From positions 4,546,001 to 4,610,000 of the forward strand of contig NC_013037.1 in assembly GCF_000023125.1 (NCBI RefSeq): a stretch of 64,000 nt of DNA, read 5' to 3'. Positions within the stretch are counted from its first letter, which is position 1. Each line of letters opens with the position of its first letter. This stretch comes from Dyadobacter fermentans DSM 18053 (GTDB lineage Bacteria > Bacteroidota > Bacteroidia > Cytophagales > Spirosomataceae). Below are positions 34,380-41,779 of this stretch, piece after piece. The position numbers were made by a program, and so were the translations under genes. Under the pieces are notes generated by a model, which was given only the letters and a program-made list of their open reading frames with translations, was not told the DNA's origin and did no database searches.

Positions 34380-34622
34380 ATGCATTTAGAAATCATTACC
34401 CCAGATAAAAAGGTATTTGCCGGCGAGGCGAATGCCGTAACATTACCGGGTACCGAAGGACAGTTTCAGGTTCTGAACCGTCACGCACCGCTGGTCAGCA
34501 CGCTGGGCAAAGGTGATGTGGTAGTCGATACCGGCGCTGGCAAACAAAACTTCGTCATCGACGGAGGCGTTGTAGAAGTGCTGAACAACAAGGTATTGGT
34601 TCTCGCCGAGGCAGTTCTTTAA
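34380..34622 (+). CDS. atpC: ATP synthase F1 subunit epsilon, short form
   Basis: The 80-residue protein has the epsilon beta-sandwich: MHLEIITPDKKVFAGEANAVTLPGTEGQFQVLNRHAPLVSTL, then the second strand set ending NNKVLVLAEAVL. Typical bacterial epsilon is 130-140 residues and ends in two helices that can inhibit the enzyme; these are absent. No frameshift explains it, because a terminator follows at once. Short epsilon subunits are known from other Bacteroidota. It begins 17 bases after atpD and is co-transcribed with it. Confidence 0.93.
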   Translation: MHLEIITPDKKVFAGEANAVTLPGTEGQFQVLNRHAPLVSTLGKGDVVVDTGAGKQNFVIDGGVVEVLNNKVLVLAEAVL

Positions 34623-34643
34623 GGAGAATATAAACGATTGCAG

Positions 34644-34679
34644 GAAGCGAATGCTGTGAGAACGGCATTCGCTTCTTTT
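34644..34679 (+). terminator. atpDC terminator
   Basis: A perfect 11-bp stem (34644-34654 with 34665-34675) closes a 10-base loop and is followed by TTTTGTTTT. Confidence 0.9.
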
Positions 34680-34704
34680 GTTTTCGCCGCCTGATAATCT
34701 ATCG

Positions 34705-34732
34705 TTGTGGTTTGCACATTTGGCTAAGTTTG
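34705..34732 (+). promoter_or_regulatory. Probable promoter of the toxin-antitoxin pair
   Basis: TTG (34705-34707) and TAAGTTTG (34725-34732) fit the -33/-7 pattern with a slightly short 17-base spacer. The antitoxin-like gene starts 50 bases downstream. Confidence 0.45.
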
Positions 34733-34781
34733 TTCGCTTTATAATCCTTATATTTAAACATAAACAAAGTGCGCGCTGATT

Positions 34782-34985
34782 ATGAAATTCGTTTTAAAAG
34801 AAGGGCAAATGCTTGAAGATGTTTTCCCTGCCGCGGCCCGACCGAAAATTTTTCCGGCTACGGGATCAACCTCAAAAAGCAAAAAACTCGACGCTCGAAA
34901 ATTTGTAGGAGTTATTCAACTAACCGACAATGCTCTGGATGTCCAGAGAAGTATGCGTAATGAGTGGGACGAAGATTCTGATTGA
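34782..34985 (+). CDS. Putative antitoxin of a PIN-domain toxin
   Basis: The 67-residue protein overlaps the PIN toxin gene by 26 bases, in the classic antitoxin-first order. It has a basic middle (GSTSKSKKLDARKFVG) and an acidic end (MRNEWDEDSD), consistent with a DNA- or partner-binding antitoxin. I do not recognise a named antitoxin family; the assignment rests on position and size. Confidence 0.65.
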   Translation: MKFVLKEGQMLEDVFPAAARPKIFPATGSTSKSKKLDARKFVGVIQLTDNALDVQRSMRNEWDEDSD

Positions 34986-35331
34986 TACAAATATTGCTAT
35001 TAGCTTATTTAAAGGCGATGACCGATTAGGGGCACTTTTACAAGACAGAGAGGCTTACGTGTCATTCGTTAGCGAATTGGAGTTGCTGGGCTATCACGCA
35101 ATCTCCATAGAAGAAGAATCATGGGTGGAAATGTTTCTGGATGAATGTAACATTATTGACATTAATGCAGGAATTAAAGAGCTCACGACCTACGTCCGGC
35201 GGCAATACAACTTCAAACTCCCCGACGCAATCATCGCTGCTACATCCATTTTCCTGGGTGTTCCGCTATTGTCAACCGACGGTAATTTCGATAGAGTTAA
35301 AGAGCTGATCTTCATATTTTATCAGTCCTAA
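34960..35331 (+). CDS. PIN-domain ribonuclease toxin (VapC-like)
   Basis: The 123-residue protein is a PIN-domain endoribonuclease, expected to cut RNA when freed from its antitoxin. The acidic catalytic residues are present: Asp in LIDTNIAISL near residue 9, Glu in VSELELLGY near 45, Asp in KLPDAIIAAT near 88, and Asp in LLSTDGNFDRV near 107. The start at ATG 34960 (MSGTKILIDTN) is chosen over 34930 because PIN domains begin just before the first Asp. It faces the toxin gene of a second pair with 8 bases between the two stops. Confidence 0.88.
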   Translation: MSGTKILIDTNIAISLFKGDDRLGALLQDREAYVSFVSELELLGYHAISIEEESWVEMFLDECNIIDINAGIKELTTYVRRQYNFKLPDAIIAATSIFLGVPLLSTDGNFDRVKELIFIFYQS

Positions 35332-35339
35332 TAAGGGGT

Positions 35340-35756
35340 TTACTGATGACCTTTGATTATATCCAAAAATTCATGCAGCCGGACAATCGGAATGCCTTCG
35401 AAATGCCCAAGGTTTAATAACCCACGTTTATCTCCCGTCACAATGTAGTCAGCCTGACCGTCTTTGGCCAATTCAAGAATAAAGTTGTCGTTAGGATCAG
35501 GACTTACTTCGACAATTGACGTAACTAAGATTGGTCGTAAGCGCCGCTTCAAAGTGCTGATAAATTGATCTGCTTCTTCTATCGTGATGTATTTTCGGAA
35601 TTTATCGCGATAAGCTACTTCGGAGATTTCTTCTAGAAGTGTGGCATCAGCCAGGACTTCTATATTTTCATGAAGGAGGACACACTCAACTTTACCCCTA
35701 TGTGTCTTTCCAATAAGGGCACTGATATAGTCTGTTGTGTCGATGACTATTCTCAC
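35340..35756 (-). CDS. PIN-domain toxin, COG1569-like
   Basis: The 138-residue protein resembles the putative PIN-family toxin group COG1569. It has MRIVIDTTDYISALIG at the start (first Asp at residue 6), LEEISEVAYRDKF with the Glu, and SPDPNDNFILELAKDGQADYIVTGDKRGLL with the later acidic residues. The start codon is GTG (35754-35756), sharing one base with the TAG stop of the preceding antitoxin-like gene. It should be an RNase held in check by that partner. Its gene converges with the other PIN toxin gene, giving two pairs tail to tail. Confidence 0.85.
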   Translation of the reverse strand: MRIVIDTTDYISALIGKTHRGKVECVLLHENIEVLADATLLEEISEVAYRDKFRKYITIEEADQFISTLKRRLRPILVTSIVEVSPDPNDNFILELAKDGQADYIVTGDKRGLLNLGHFEGIPIVRLHEFLDIIKGHQ

Positions 35757-35986
35757 TACCTTTTGCTTCTTTCCGCCCGGACCGCCTTTACCTCTGCTAA
35801 AATTTCCTCTTCCGTGATGTCAGGGTCCGTTTGCGGCAAACGGCTTGAAAGCTCGGCCCATTCACTTCGGAAATCAGCAAAAGAACCCTTGGGCTCCGCT
35901 TTTCTGAATTTCAAAAACTTCAAGTTCTTCAATAGTTCTAATACGAAAGGAGCCTTTTTTTCCGGGATATCAATAATTATTTCCAT
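35756..35986 (-). CDS. Putative antitoxin of the COG1569-like toxin
   Basis: The 76-residue protein begins MEIIIDIPEKKAPFVLELLKNLKFLKFRK and ends with an acidic then basic helix (ITEEEILAEVKAVRAERSKR). This form is common for small antitoxins encoded before PIN toxins in Bacteroidota. Its stop shares a base with the toxin GTG. The family name is not certain, but position and length make the role likely. Confidence 0.75.
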   Translation of the reverse strand: MEIIIDIPEKKAPFVLELLKNLKFLKFRKAEPKGSFADFRSEWAELSSRLPQTDPDITEEEILAEVKAVRAERSKR

Positions 35987-36028
35987 GCTTAATACATTTC
36001 GTAACAGTACGAATATAACAAGGAAATG

Positions 36029-36751
36029 TCAACTTTGATTGCTAACCAAACCAGCGCATGTGATAGCCAGCAAAATCGCCCCATCCGACAGCGCCTCGAA
36101 CTCTACCGTCTCCGCATTGCCCAGCGCCAGCCCATCCCGCCGTTCCAGCAACCGGTTTTGCACCTCAAATGCACCTTCAATTACGAAGATAAATACGCGG
36201 TGACCGGCATTCCAGCTGGTGAAAATGCCTTCGGCCCGGCCGTCGTATTGGCCGATGAACAGGTGGGCGGAGCTTCCGTTATAGCCGCGGACCGGGAGAA
36301 GGACATTTTTTTCACTTAAATCAAAAGGAACGATAATACCGGAGGGCGACATCGGGGTGCTTAGAAACTGACCGTCATTGATCCTGATTTGCAAATAGTT
36401 GATTACCTCGTCAGGATATGGATTGGTAATCGTGTAATGCTTCTCCGGCGACGCAAGCAGGAACAATGCCTCGCCGGAACTGATGAATTTCGGCCCCCTG
36501 CCCTTTTCTTCCAACTCGATGGCGCCTACCAACGGCAGCAAAATCACCTGACAAAATTGCCTGACAACCAACGTGTGACTGCATTCGGGCAAAAGTGTCT
36601 CGTCATTCAAGACCTCCAATGTGCCGAATGGCTCGCGATCAGTCGCGCGGTATTCTTCGAAATTAAAAGTGCGGAAACTTCGGAGGCCATCGATCTGAAA
36701 CTCGCCGCGCAGGCCTTCCAAATATATCCGGGCGTCAGTCTGGGTCAGCAT
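36029..36751 (-). CDS. Pirin-like bicupin protein
   Basis: The 240-residue protein shows pirin-like features: FGTLEVLNDETLLP near residue 42 matches the pirin start FGPLRVLNDD, and two cupin-like barrels follow (about 55-150 and 155-235). The pirin metal motif HPHRGFE is replaced by a stretch around CSHTLVVRQFCQVI, so the usual metal site looks lost in the first cupin. In pirins this region supports quercetinase or regulatory activity, which may therefore be missing here. No signal peptide is seen. It is followed by the PIN pair in the same direction but 43 bases away. Confidence 0.65.
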   Translation of the reverse strand: MLTQTDARIYLEGLRGEFQIDGLRSFRTFNFEEYRATDREPFGTLEVLNDETLLPECSHTLVVRQFCQVILLPLVGAIELEEKGRGPKFISSGEALFLLASPEKHYTITNPYPDEVINYLQIRINDGQFLSTPMSPSGIIVPFDLSEKNVLLPVRGYNGSSAHLFIGQYDGRAEGIFTSWNAGHRVFIFVIEGAFEVQNRLLERRDGLALGNAETVEFEALSDGAILLAITCAGLVSNQS

Positions 36752-36847
36752 TGTATCGAATTTTAGGGGTTGTATCGTTTTGGTTGGCGATCTATGACCT
36801 CACGCTTCCAAACGGCGGCGTATCTTATCGCCTGTATCGACCGCGAA

Positions 36848-37561
36848 CTAGGCATTCACCACGATCGCATGCGTGAGTTCGTAACCAGCCGAAACATTGC
36901 CGGTCACCGTCGACATTTCGGTGCTCACGCCGTCGCCAAAAACGTTGTCGCGCGCATTGGTTGTGTCCGCCTGCCCGTGGCTTGCATATGCGCCCTGTGC
37001 GTACACCACTTTGCTGATTTCCTCCGGAAAAGCGATTTGGGTCACCAATAACGATTTTCCGCTTGCATTATATATGTGTACGTGAATGTGCGTCGCACGG
37101 CCGGAGTACCAGCCCGGGTAAATGCTCGTGAAAGTCACCAGGCCGCTGGCATCGGTCGTCTGGCGGCCGCGGAGGAAATGGAGGTTGGTATAATTGGTCG
37201 ATTGCATGCCAGTGCCGCCATATTCCGAATAGTTGCCGGCCGCATCGCAATGCCAGATGTCCACCAAAGCACCTTCGAGGCCTTCGCAGCTGTTATTTTT
37301 ATTCTGAATCGTGATTTTCACATTCAGCTTGGCGCCCGGCCGGTCGGACGTGATATCGTTAGAGACGAGGCTCGCCGGCGATTTGGTCGGAAATGGCCCT
37401 GCTGTTTCGGACGCCGTCAATGTGCAGCTTCCCGGTGTAGAGCCGGCTTCTGTCGAGGTGTCTGCGGGGTCGACGGTGTCTTTCGAGCAGCTGATCACCG
37501 GAATGATTGCCGCCAGTCCCAATGCCGAAAATCCCCTTTTTAAAAATTCCTTGCGTTCCAT
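36848..37561 (-). CDS. Intradiol ring-cleavage dioxygenase-like lipoprotein
   Basis: The 237-residue protein has a twin-basic-free lipoprotein signal ending IPVISC (Cys25), so it is exported. The catalytic fold of protocatechuate/catechol dioxygenases is clear: GALVDIWHCDAAGNYSEY carries the first Tyr ligand near residue 110, and SIYPGWYSGRATHIHVHIY carries the second Tyr and the two His ligands near 147-160. Such enzymes use non-haem Fe(III) to open catechol rings. Exported members of this group are common in Bacteroidota, and their natural substrates are unclear. The gene is divergent from the amino-acid permease. Confidence 0.88.
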   Translation of the reverse strand: MERKEFLKRGFSALGLAAIIPVISCSKDTVDPADTSTEAGSTPGSCTLTASETAGPFPTKSPASLVSNDITSDRPGAKLNVKITIQNKNNSCEGLEGALVDIWHCDAAGNYSEYGGTGMQSTNYTNLHFLRGRQTTDASGLVTFTSIYPGWYSGRATHIHVHIYNASGKSLLVTQIAFPEEISKVVYAQGAYASHGQADTTNARDNVFGDGVSTEMSTVTGNVSAGYELTHAIVVNA

Positions 37562-37637
37562 ATTTGCAACAGTTCTGTGAGTTCAAATACATTATCGTAT
37601 TCTCTTCACGCTTTGTTGCGGAGCAGGCGCAATCTGT

Positions 37638-37668
37638 CGGCGGATAGCGCATTTTTACCGGCGGATAG
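37638..37668. repeat. Two direct 10-base repeats, 21 bp apart
   Basis: CGGCGGATAG occurs at 37638-37647 and 37659-37668, two helical turns apart, in the divergent region between the dioxygenase-like and permease genes. The spacing suits a regulator binding site. No promoter box is clear nearby. Confidence 0.4.
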
Positions 37669-37772
37669 GCAATCCCGACCCATTTGGCACGCATGCTTGC
37701 ATTTGCTTCGAATGATAGGAGTTACATTCCGAAAAAGTTTTCTATTTTAGGAAAGCACATTTTCACTCCCCT

Positions 37773-39107
37773 ATGCAGCAACCCGCTACCCGCAACGAAC
37801 TCTTCAAGATCCTGGGCGTCGGGTTTGGCGTGGCGGTGACCGTCGGAGGCACCATCGGCACGGGCATTCTGCGGAAACCCGGCCCGATTGCCGAGCAACT
37901 AGGCGATCCCGGGCTGATCATGACATTATGGGCTGCCGTAAGCCTCTACGCGCTGCTCGGCACATTGTGCACAATTGAACTCGGCACGTCGGTGCCGCGT
38001 GCGGGCGCGTGGTACGTGTATGCGCAGCGCGCATTCGGCAATTATGCGGGCTTTGTGGTGGGGATCAACAGCTGGCTCGGCACTTGTTCGGCGCTGGGCT
38101 TCGGCGTTTACACCATGAGCGAGTACATCGCATTGCTCATTCCCTCGCTCGTGGGCTACGAACCCTACGTCGCGGCGGCAATCCTGCTGCTGCTCACCGT
38201 CATTCACTGGATCGGGCTGGCATTGGCGAGCAGTTTCCAGAATATCATGAGCCTGCTGAAAGGTATCGGACTTTTTGCATTCGTAGCGGTTTGTTATCTG
38301 TATGGCAATGAGGTCACTATGGGCGAAACACAGGTAACGACGAGCAAAATTATAGAAACCGGCTCCTGGCTGGCGCCGGTGGTGTTTTCATTACAGGCCA
38401 TTTTTTACACTTACGACGGCTGGCATACCGCAGCTTACTTCTCCGAAGAAGACAAAGATCCCTCCAAAAACCTGCCCCGGTCCATGATCGGCGGCGTGCT
38501 CGTGATCATCGCCATTTACCTGCTTTGCAACCTCGCGATCCTCCACGTGCTGCCGATGGACCGGCTCGCGCAATCGAAACTGGCCGCGGCCGATGCAATC
38601 ACATTGATTTTTGGAGAGGGTTCCGGGAAAATCGTCACTTTGTTTCTGATGGTTTCAATACTCGGGATCGTCAATGCGCAGCTGTTGTTCAATCCCCGCG
38701 TGCTGTACTCTATGAGCCGCGACGGGCTGTTCCTTAAATCGGGAGTAACTGTAAATCAGGGCGGTACGCCGGCCGTTGCGATGCTCGTCACCTCGGGCGT
38801 CGCCATTACATTGATACTCATCGGCAAAGACGCCACCGAGAAGCTCTCCGACATTGCCACATTCTTTTTCGTGCTGGGCTATACTTCCGGCTTCGCGTCG
38901 CTGCTGGCGCTGCGCAAAAAGGAGCCCGACCTGCCTCGCCCCTGGAAGGTCCCCGCCTACCCTGTTCTGCCGGTTTTAATGCTCATCTTATCAATTGTCT
39001 TCCTGGTCGGTACCGTCGTCCAGGACCTGCCGAGCAGTCAGTATGCATTGCTTTTCCTAGTGATCAGTTATCCGATTTACCTGCTCGTCAGCAGGCTCAA
39101 CAAGTAG
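37773..39107 (+). CDS. APC-family amino acid permease
   Basis: The 444-residue protein has about twelve hydrophobic helices and the APC superfamily opening GVAVTVGGTIGTGILRKPGPIAEQL at residues 17-41, where the broken first helix binds the substrate. Further markers are PRAGAWYVYAQRAFG near 85 and the long run of helices to the C-terminus. It should import or exchange amino acids at the inner membrane. The exact substrate cannot be told. It probably has its own promoter; the MG2/plug gene follows after 53 bases. Confidence 0.88.
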   Translation: MQQPATRNELFKILGVGFGVAVTVGGTIGTGILRKPGPIAEQLGDPGLIMTLWAAVSLYALLGTLCTIELGTSVPRAGAWYVYAQRAFGNYAGFVVGINSWLGTCSALGFGVYTMSEYIALLIPSLVGYEPYVAAAILLLLTVIHWIGLALASSFQNIMSLLKGIGLFAFVAVCYLYGNEVTMGETQVTTSKIIETGSWLAPVVFSLQAIFYTYDGWHTAAYFSEEDKDPSKNLPRSMIGGVLVIIAIYLLCNLAILHVLPMDRLAQSKLAAADAITLIFGEGSGKIVTLFLMVSILGIVNAQLLFNPRVLYSMSRDGLFLKSGVTVNQGGTPAVAMLVTSGVAITLILIGKDATEKLSDIATFFFVLGYTSGFASLLALRKKEPDLPRPWKVPAYPVLPVLMLILSIVFLVGTVVQDLPSSQYALLFLVISYPIYLLVSRLNK

Positions 39108-39160
39108 AATTATTTGCAAGTATATTTTAAGTAAATTGCATATAACAATCTGCCAACAAC

Positions 39161-41593
39161 ATGCCGTGGAAAAAGAACTTCTTCAATTGCTTCCTGATCG
39201 TCGCCGCATTGCTCTCAACGGCATTCCAGTGGTCGGATGAGGATTTTATTCAATTCATTACCAATAAAATAAATCAGTACCGAAACACATTACCGGCTGA
39301 AAAGGCTTACCTGCACCTGGATAAGCCCTACTACGCCACCGGCGACACACTGTGGTTCAAGGCTTATCTAACGGAGGGGGCGCTCCACTTAGCCGACAGT
39401 GCCAGCAACCTCCTCTACGTCGACCTCATCGAACAGCGCTCGGGCCGGAATGCCGCATTAAGGCGCGTGCAAATGAATGGCGGCACAGGCCACGGCGAGA
39501 TCGTCCTCAGCGATTCCCTCGCGCCGGGCGCCTACACCATTCGGGCGTACACCAACTGGATGCGCAATTCGTCCGAAGATTTTTTCTTCCAAAAGAATGT
39601 ATATATGTTTGATTATAAAGACAATGCATCTTCCAAAACAGACAACAGTCCGATAGACCTGCAATTTTTCCCGGAAGGCGGGCAGCTCGTGGCCGACATC
39701 AGCACCCGCGTCGCATTCAAAGCTGTGGACGCCAGCGGAATGGCCCGCGACGTGGCCGGCTTTGTGCTCGCCCAAAGCGGTGACACCGTAGGCTCATTCA
39801 AAAGCGAACATGCAGGCATGGGGCGCTTCCAGTTTGAGCCCAAAGCAGGAAAAACCTACAAGGCATTTGTGAGACAAGAAGGCGGAAAAACGACCCCCGT
39901 TCCGTTTCCGAAGGTACAGGACTCCGGATTCACGATGCTGGTGGACAATCTGTCAAATCCGCTTAAAATGAGGGTACTAGCCTACGCCAAAGTGCCCGGA
40001 AAAACCGAAATACCCGTGCGCGTGGTAGGTCATGCGCGGGGCATTGTCGCATTTGTAGCCAACGGCAAGATCGGCAGCCGCGGACTGATGATGCAGCTCC
40101 CCACCACCGAACTGCCGGACGGCATTACACACCTCACCCTGTTCGACGACACCGGCAGGCCGGTCTGCGAGCGGTTGGTTTTTATCAACCATTCGAGAAG
40201 TCTGCGCGTGGAGGTCAAGCCGTCGAAACCCACCTATCAGCCGCGTGAAAGAGTAGACGTAGCAGTAACCGTTACCGATTCGGCGGGCAAACCTGTGGAA
40301 GCCAGTCTCTCATTGGCTGTCACCGATGCCGGCCAGATCACACAGCAGCCGCACGATCAGAACATTGTTTCTTACCTGCTGTTATCATCTGATCTGAAAG
40401 GGTTTATTGAAAAACCTTCCTACTACTTCGACCCTGAACAACCGAGTAGAAAAATCCACCTCGACTATCTGATGATGACCCACGGCTGGACGCGGTTCAA
40501 ATGGGACGACGTGCTGCGCGACTCCATTCCGCCTGCCAGGCGCTACGTAGAGCAGGGCATTACGCTGGAAGGCGACGTGAAGCGCAACAACAAAAAGATC
40601 ACTGAAAAAACCGCACTTTCGCTTTACGTCAGCAACGACAGCCTCAGCACGTTCATGACGTCCGAAACCGATGAAAACGGGCATTTCACCATCTATAACC
40701 TGGCCTTCACCGACTCGCTGGAACTGCGTATCCAGGGAATGAATAAAAAAGGCAATCAAAACCTCTCTTTCACGATCAATCCGTTTGAACCGCCGCGGGC
40801 CTCGGTTGTTAAAATCCCGTTCAAACCCGTCACTGTGGATGCACAGCGATTGGCCGATTTCCTGAAAAATGCCGCCCAGGAACAGGAAATCACACGAAAA
40901 ATCCGTGAAAACCGCGAAAGGCTGCTTCGCGAAGTGACCATCAAGGCTAAAAAAGAAACCCAGCGCGACGCACGTAAACTGTACAGCTCGGCCGATGCCA
41001 CGCTCAAAGTGACACCGCAGCTGACTTCGGGCTACACCAGCGTGCTGGACATGATCCAGGGACGCATCGCAGGCGTATCGGTCATGGGTTCGGGAATGAA
41101 TGCAACCGTATCCATCCGCGGAAACAGGGGCGAGCCGCTTTTCGTCCTCGACGGCATGCCCGTGGACAAGGCACTGATCACCTCCCTCAGCGTATTCGAC
41201 GTTGAGTCGATCGACGTTTTGAAGGGGCCGTCAGCCGCAATTTTCGGCAGCAGAGGCGGAAATGGGGTGATTTCGGTGCTCACGAAGCGCGGAAACGCCA
41301 ATTACGATTATTCGCAAGACATTGTGCCCGGCGTGCTGGTCACGAAAATCGCGGGCTTCCATACTCCCCGGGAGTTTTACGCACCCAAATACGGCCCCAC
41401 AGCCCCGCCAGCTCCTAATCCCGACTTCCGATCGACGATTTTCTGGGCACCCATGCTCCGCACCGGCCCCGACGGAAAGGCCTCGGTGAGCTATTACCAT
41501 TCCGATGCGACGAGCCCGGCCGATATCCGGGTTGAGGTTTTGAGCCCGGGAGGATTGCCTGGTTCGGGAAAAACAAGCTATACCGTGAGATAG
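39161..41593 (+). CDS. Exported protein with MG2-like N-domain and TonB-receptor plug domain, no barrel
   Basis: The 810-residue protein begins with a hydrophobic export signal (NFFNCFLIVAALLSTAF). Residues 45-140 hold an MG2-like beta-sandwich with AYLHLDKPYYATGDTLWFKAYL, the usual domain of alpha-2-macroglobulin-like proteins. More beta domains follow to about 580. A TonB-dependent receptor plug domain lies at about 620-720: TSVLDMIQGRIAGVSVMG, VSIRGNRGEPLFVLDGMPVD, VESIDVLKGPSAAIFGSRGGNGVI. The barrel that normally follows a plug is missing; the protein ends in another beta domain. Such barrel-less plug proteins recur in Bacteroidota, but their role is not settled. Confidence 0.82.
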   Translation: MPWKKNFFNCFLIVAALLSTAFQWSDEDFIQFITNKINQYRNTLPAEKAYLHLDKPYYATGDTLWFKAYLTEGALHLADSASNLLYVDLIEQRSGRNAALRRVQMNGGTGHGEIVLSDSLAPGAYTIRAYTNWMRNSSEDFFFQKNVYMFDYKDNASSKTDNSPIDLQFFPEGGQLVADISTRVAFKAVDASGMARDVAGFVLAQSGDTVGSFKSEHAGMGRFQFEPKAGKTYKAFVRQEGGKTTPVPFPKVQDSGFTMLVDNLSNPLKMRVLAYAKVPGKTEIPVRVVGHARGIVAFVANGKIGSRGLMMQLPTTELPDGITHLTLFDDTGRPVCERLVFINHSRSLRVEVKPSKPTYQPRERVDVAVTVTDSAGKPVEASLSLAVTDAGQITQQPHDQNIVSYLLLSSDLKGFIEKPSYYFDPEQPSRKIHLDYLMMTHGWTRFKWDDVLRDSIPPARRYVEQGITLEGDVKRNNKKITEKTALSLYVSNDSLSTFMTSETDENGHFTIYNLAFTDSLELRIQGMNKKGNQNLSFTINPFEPPRASVVKIPFKPVTVDAQRLADFLKNAAQEQEITRKIRENRERLLREVTIKAKKETQRDARKLYSSADATLKVTPQLTSGYTSVLDMIQGRIAGVSVMGSGMNATVSIRGNRGEPLFVLDGMPVDKALITSLSVFDVESIDVLKGPSAAIFGSRGGNGVISVLTKRGNANYDYSQDIVPGVLVTKIAGFHTPREFYAPKYGPTAPPAPNPDFRSTIFWAPMLRTGPDGKASVSYYHSDATSPADIRVEVLSPGGLPGSGKTSYTVR

Positions 41594-41714
41594 CTGCCGG
41601 GCGCATGCAATGCGGCGTGCGATGCCCCGTGTGCTGGCATAAGAATATATATATTTCCACGTTAGTATACTTATTTGCGTAGGCAATTCGACAGGGCATA
41701 CACACAAAATTTGG

Positions 41715-41722
41715 TAACTTTG
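41715..41722 (+). promoter_or_regulatory. -7 box for the TPR/DUF4292 operon
   Basis: TAACTTTG fits the TAnnTTTG consensus about 58 bases upstream of the TPR gene start. No ideal -33 TTG was found. Confidence 0.45.
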
Positions 41723-41779
41723 TTATTTACACTGAAATAGCCGGTCATGTCCCACGATCTGATGGCGCACGATTAAAAT

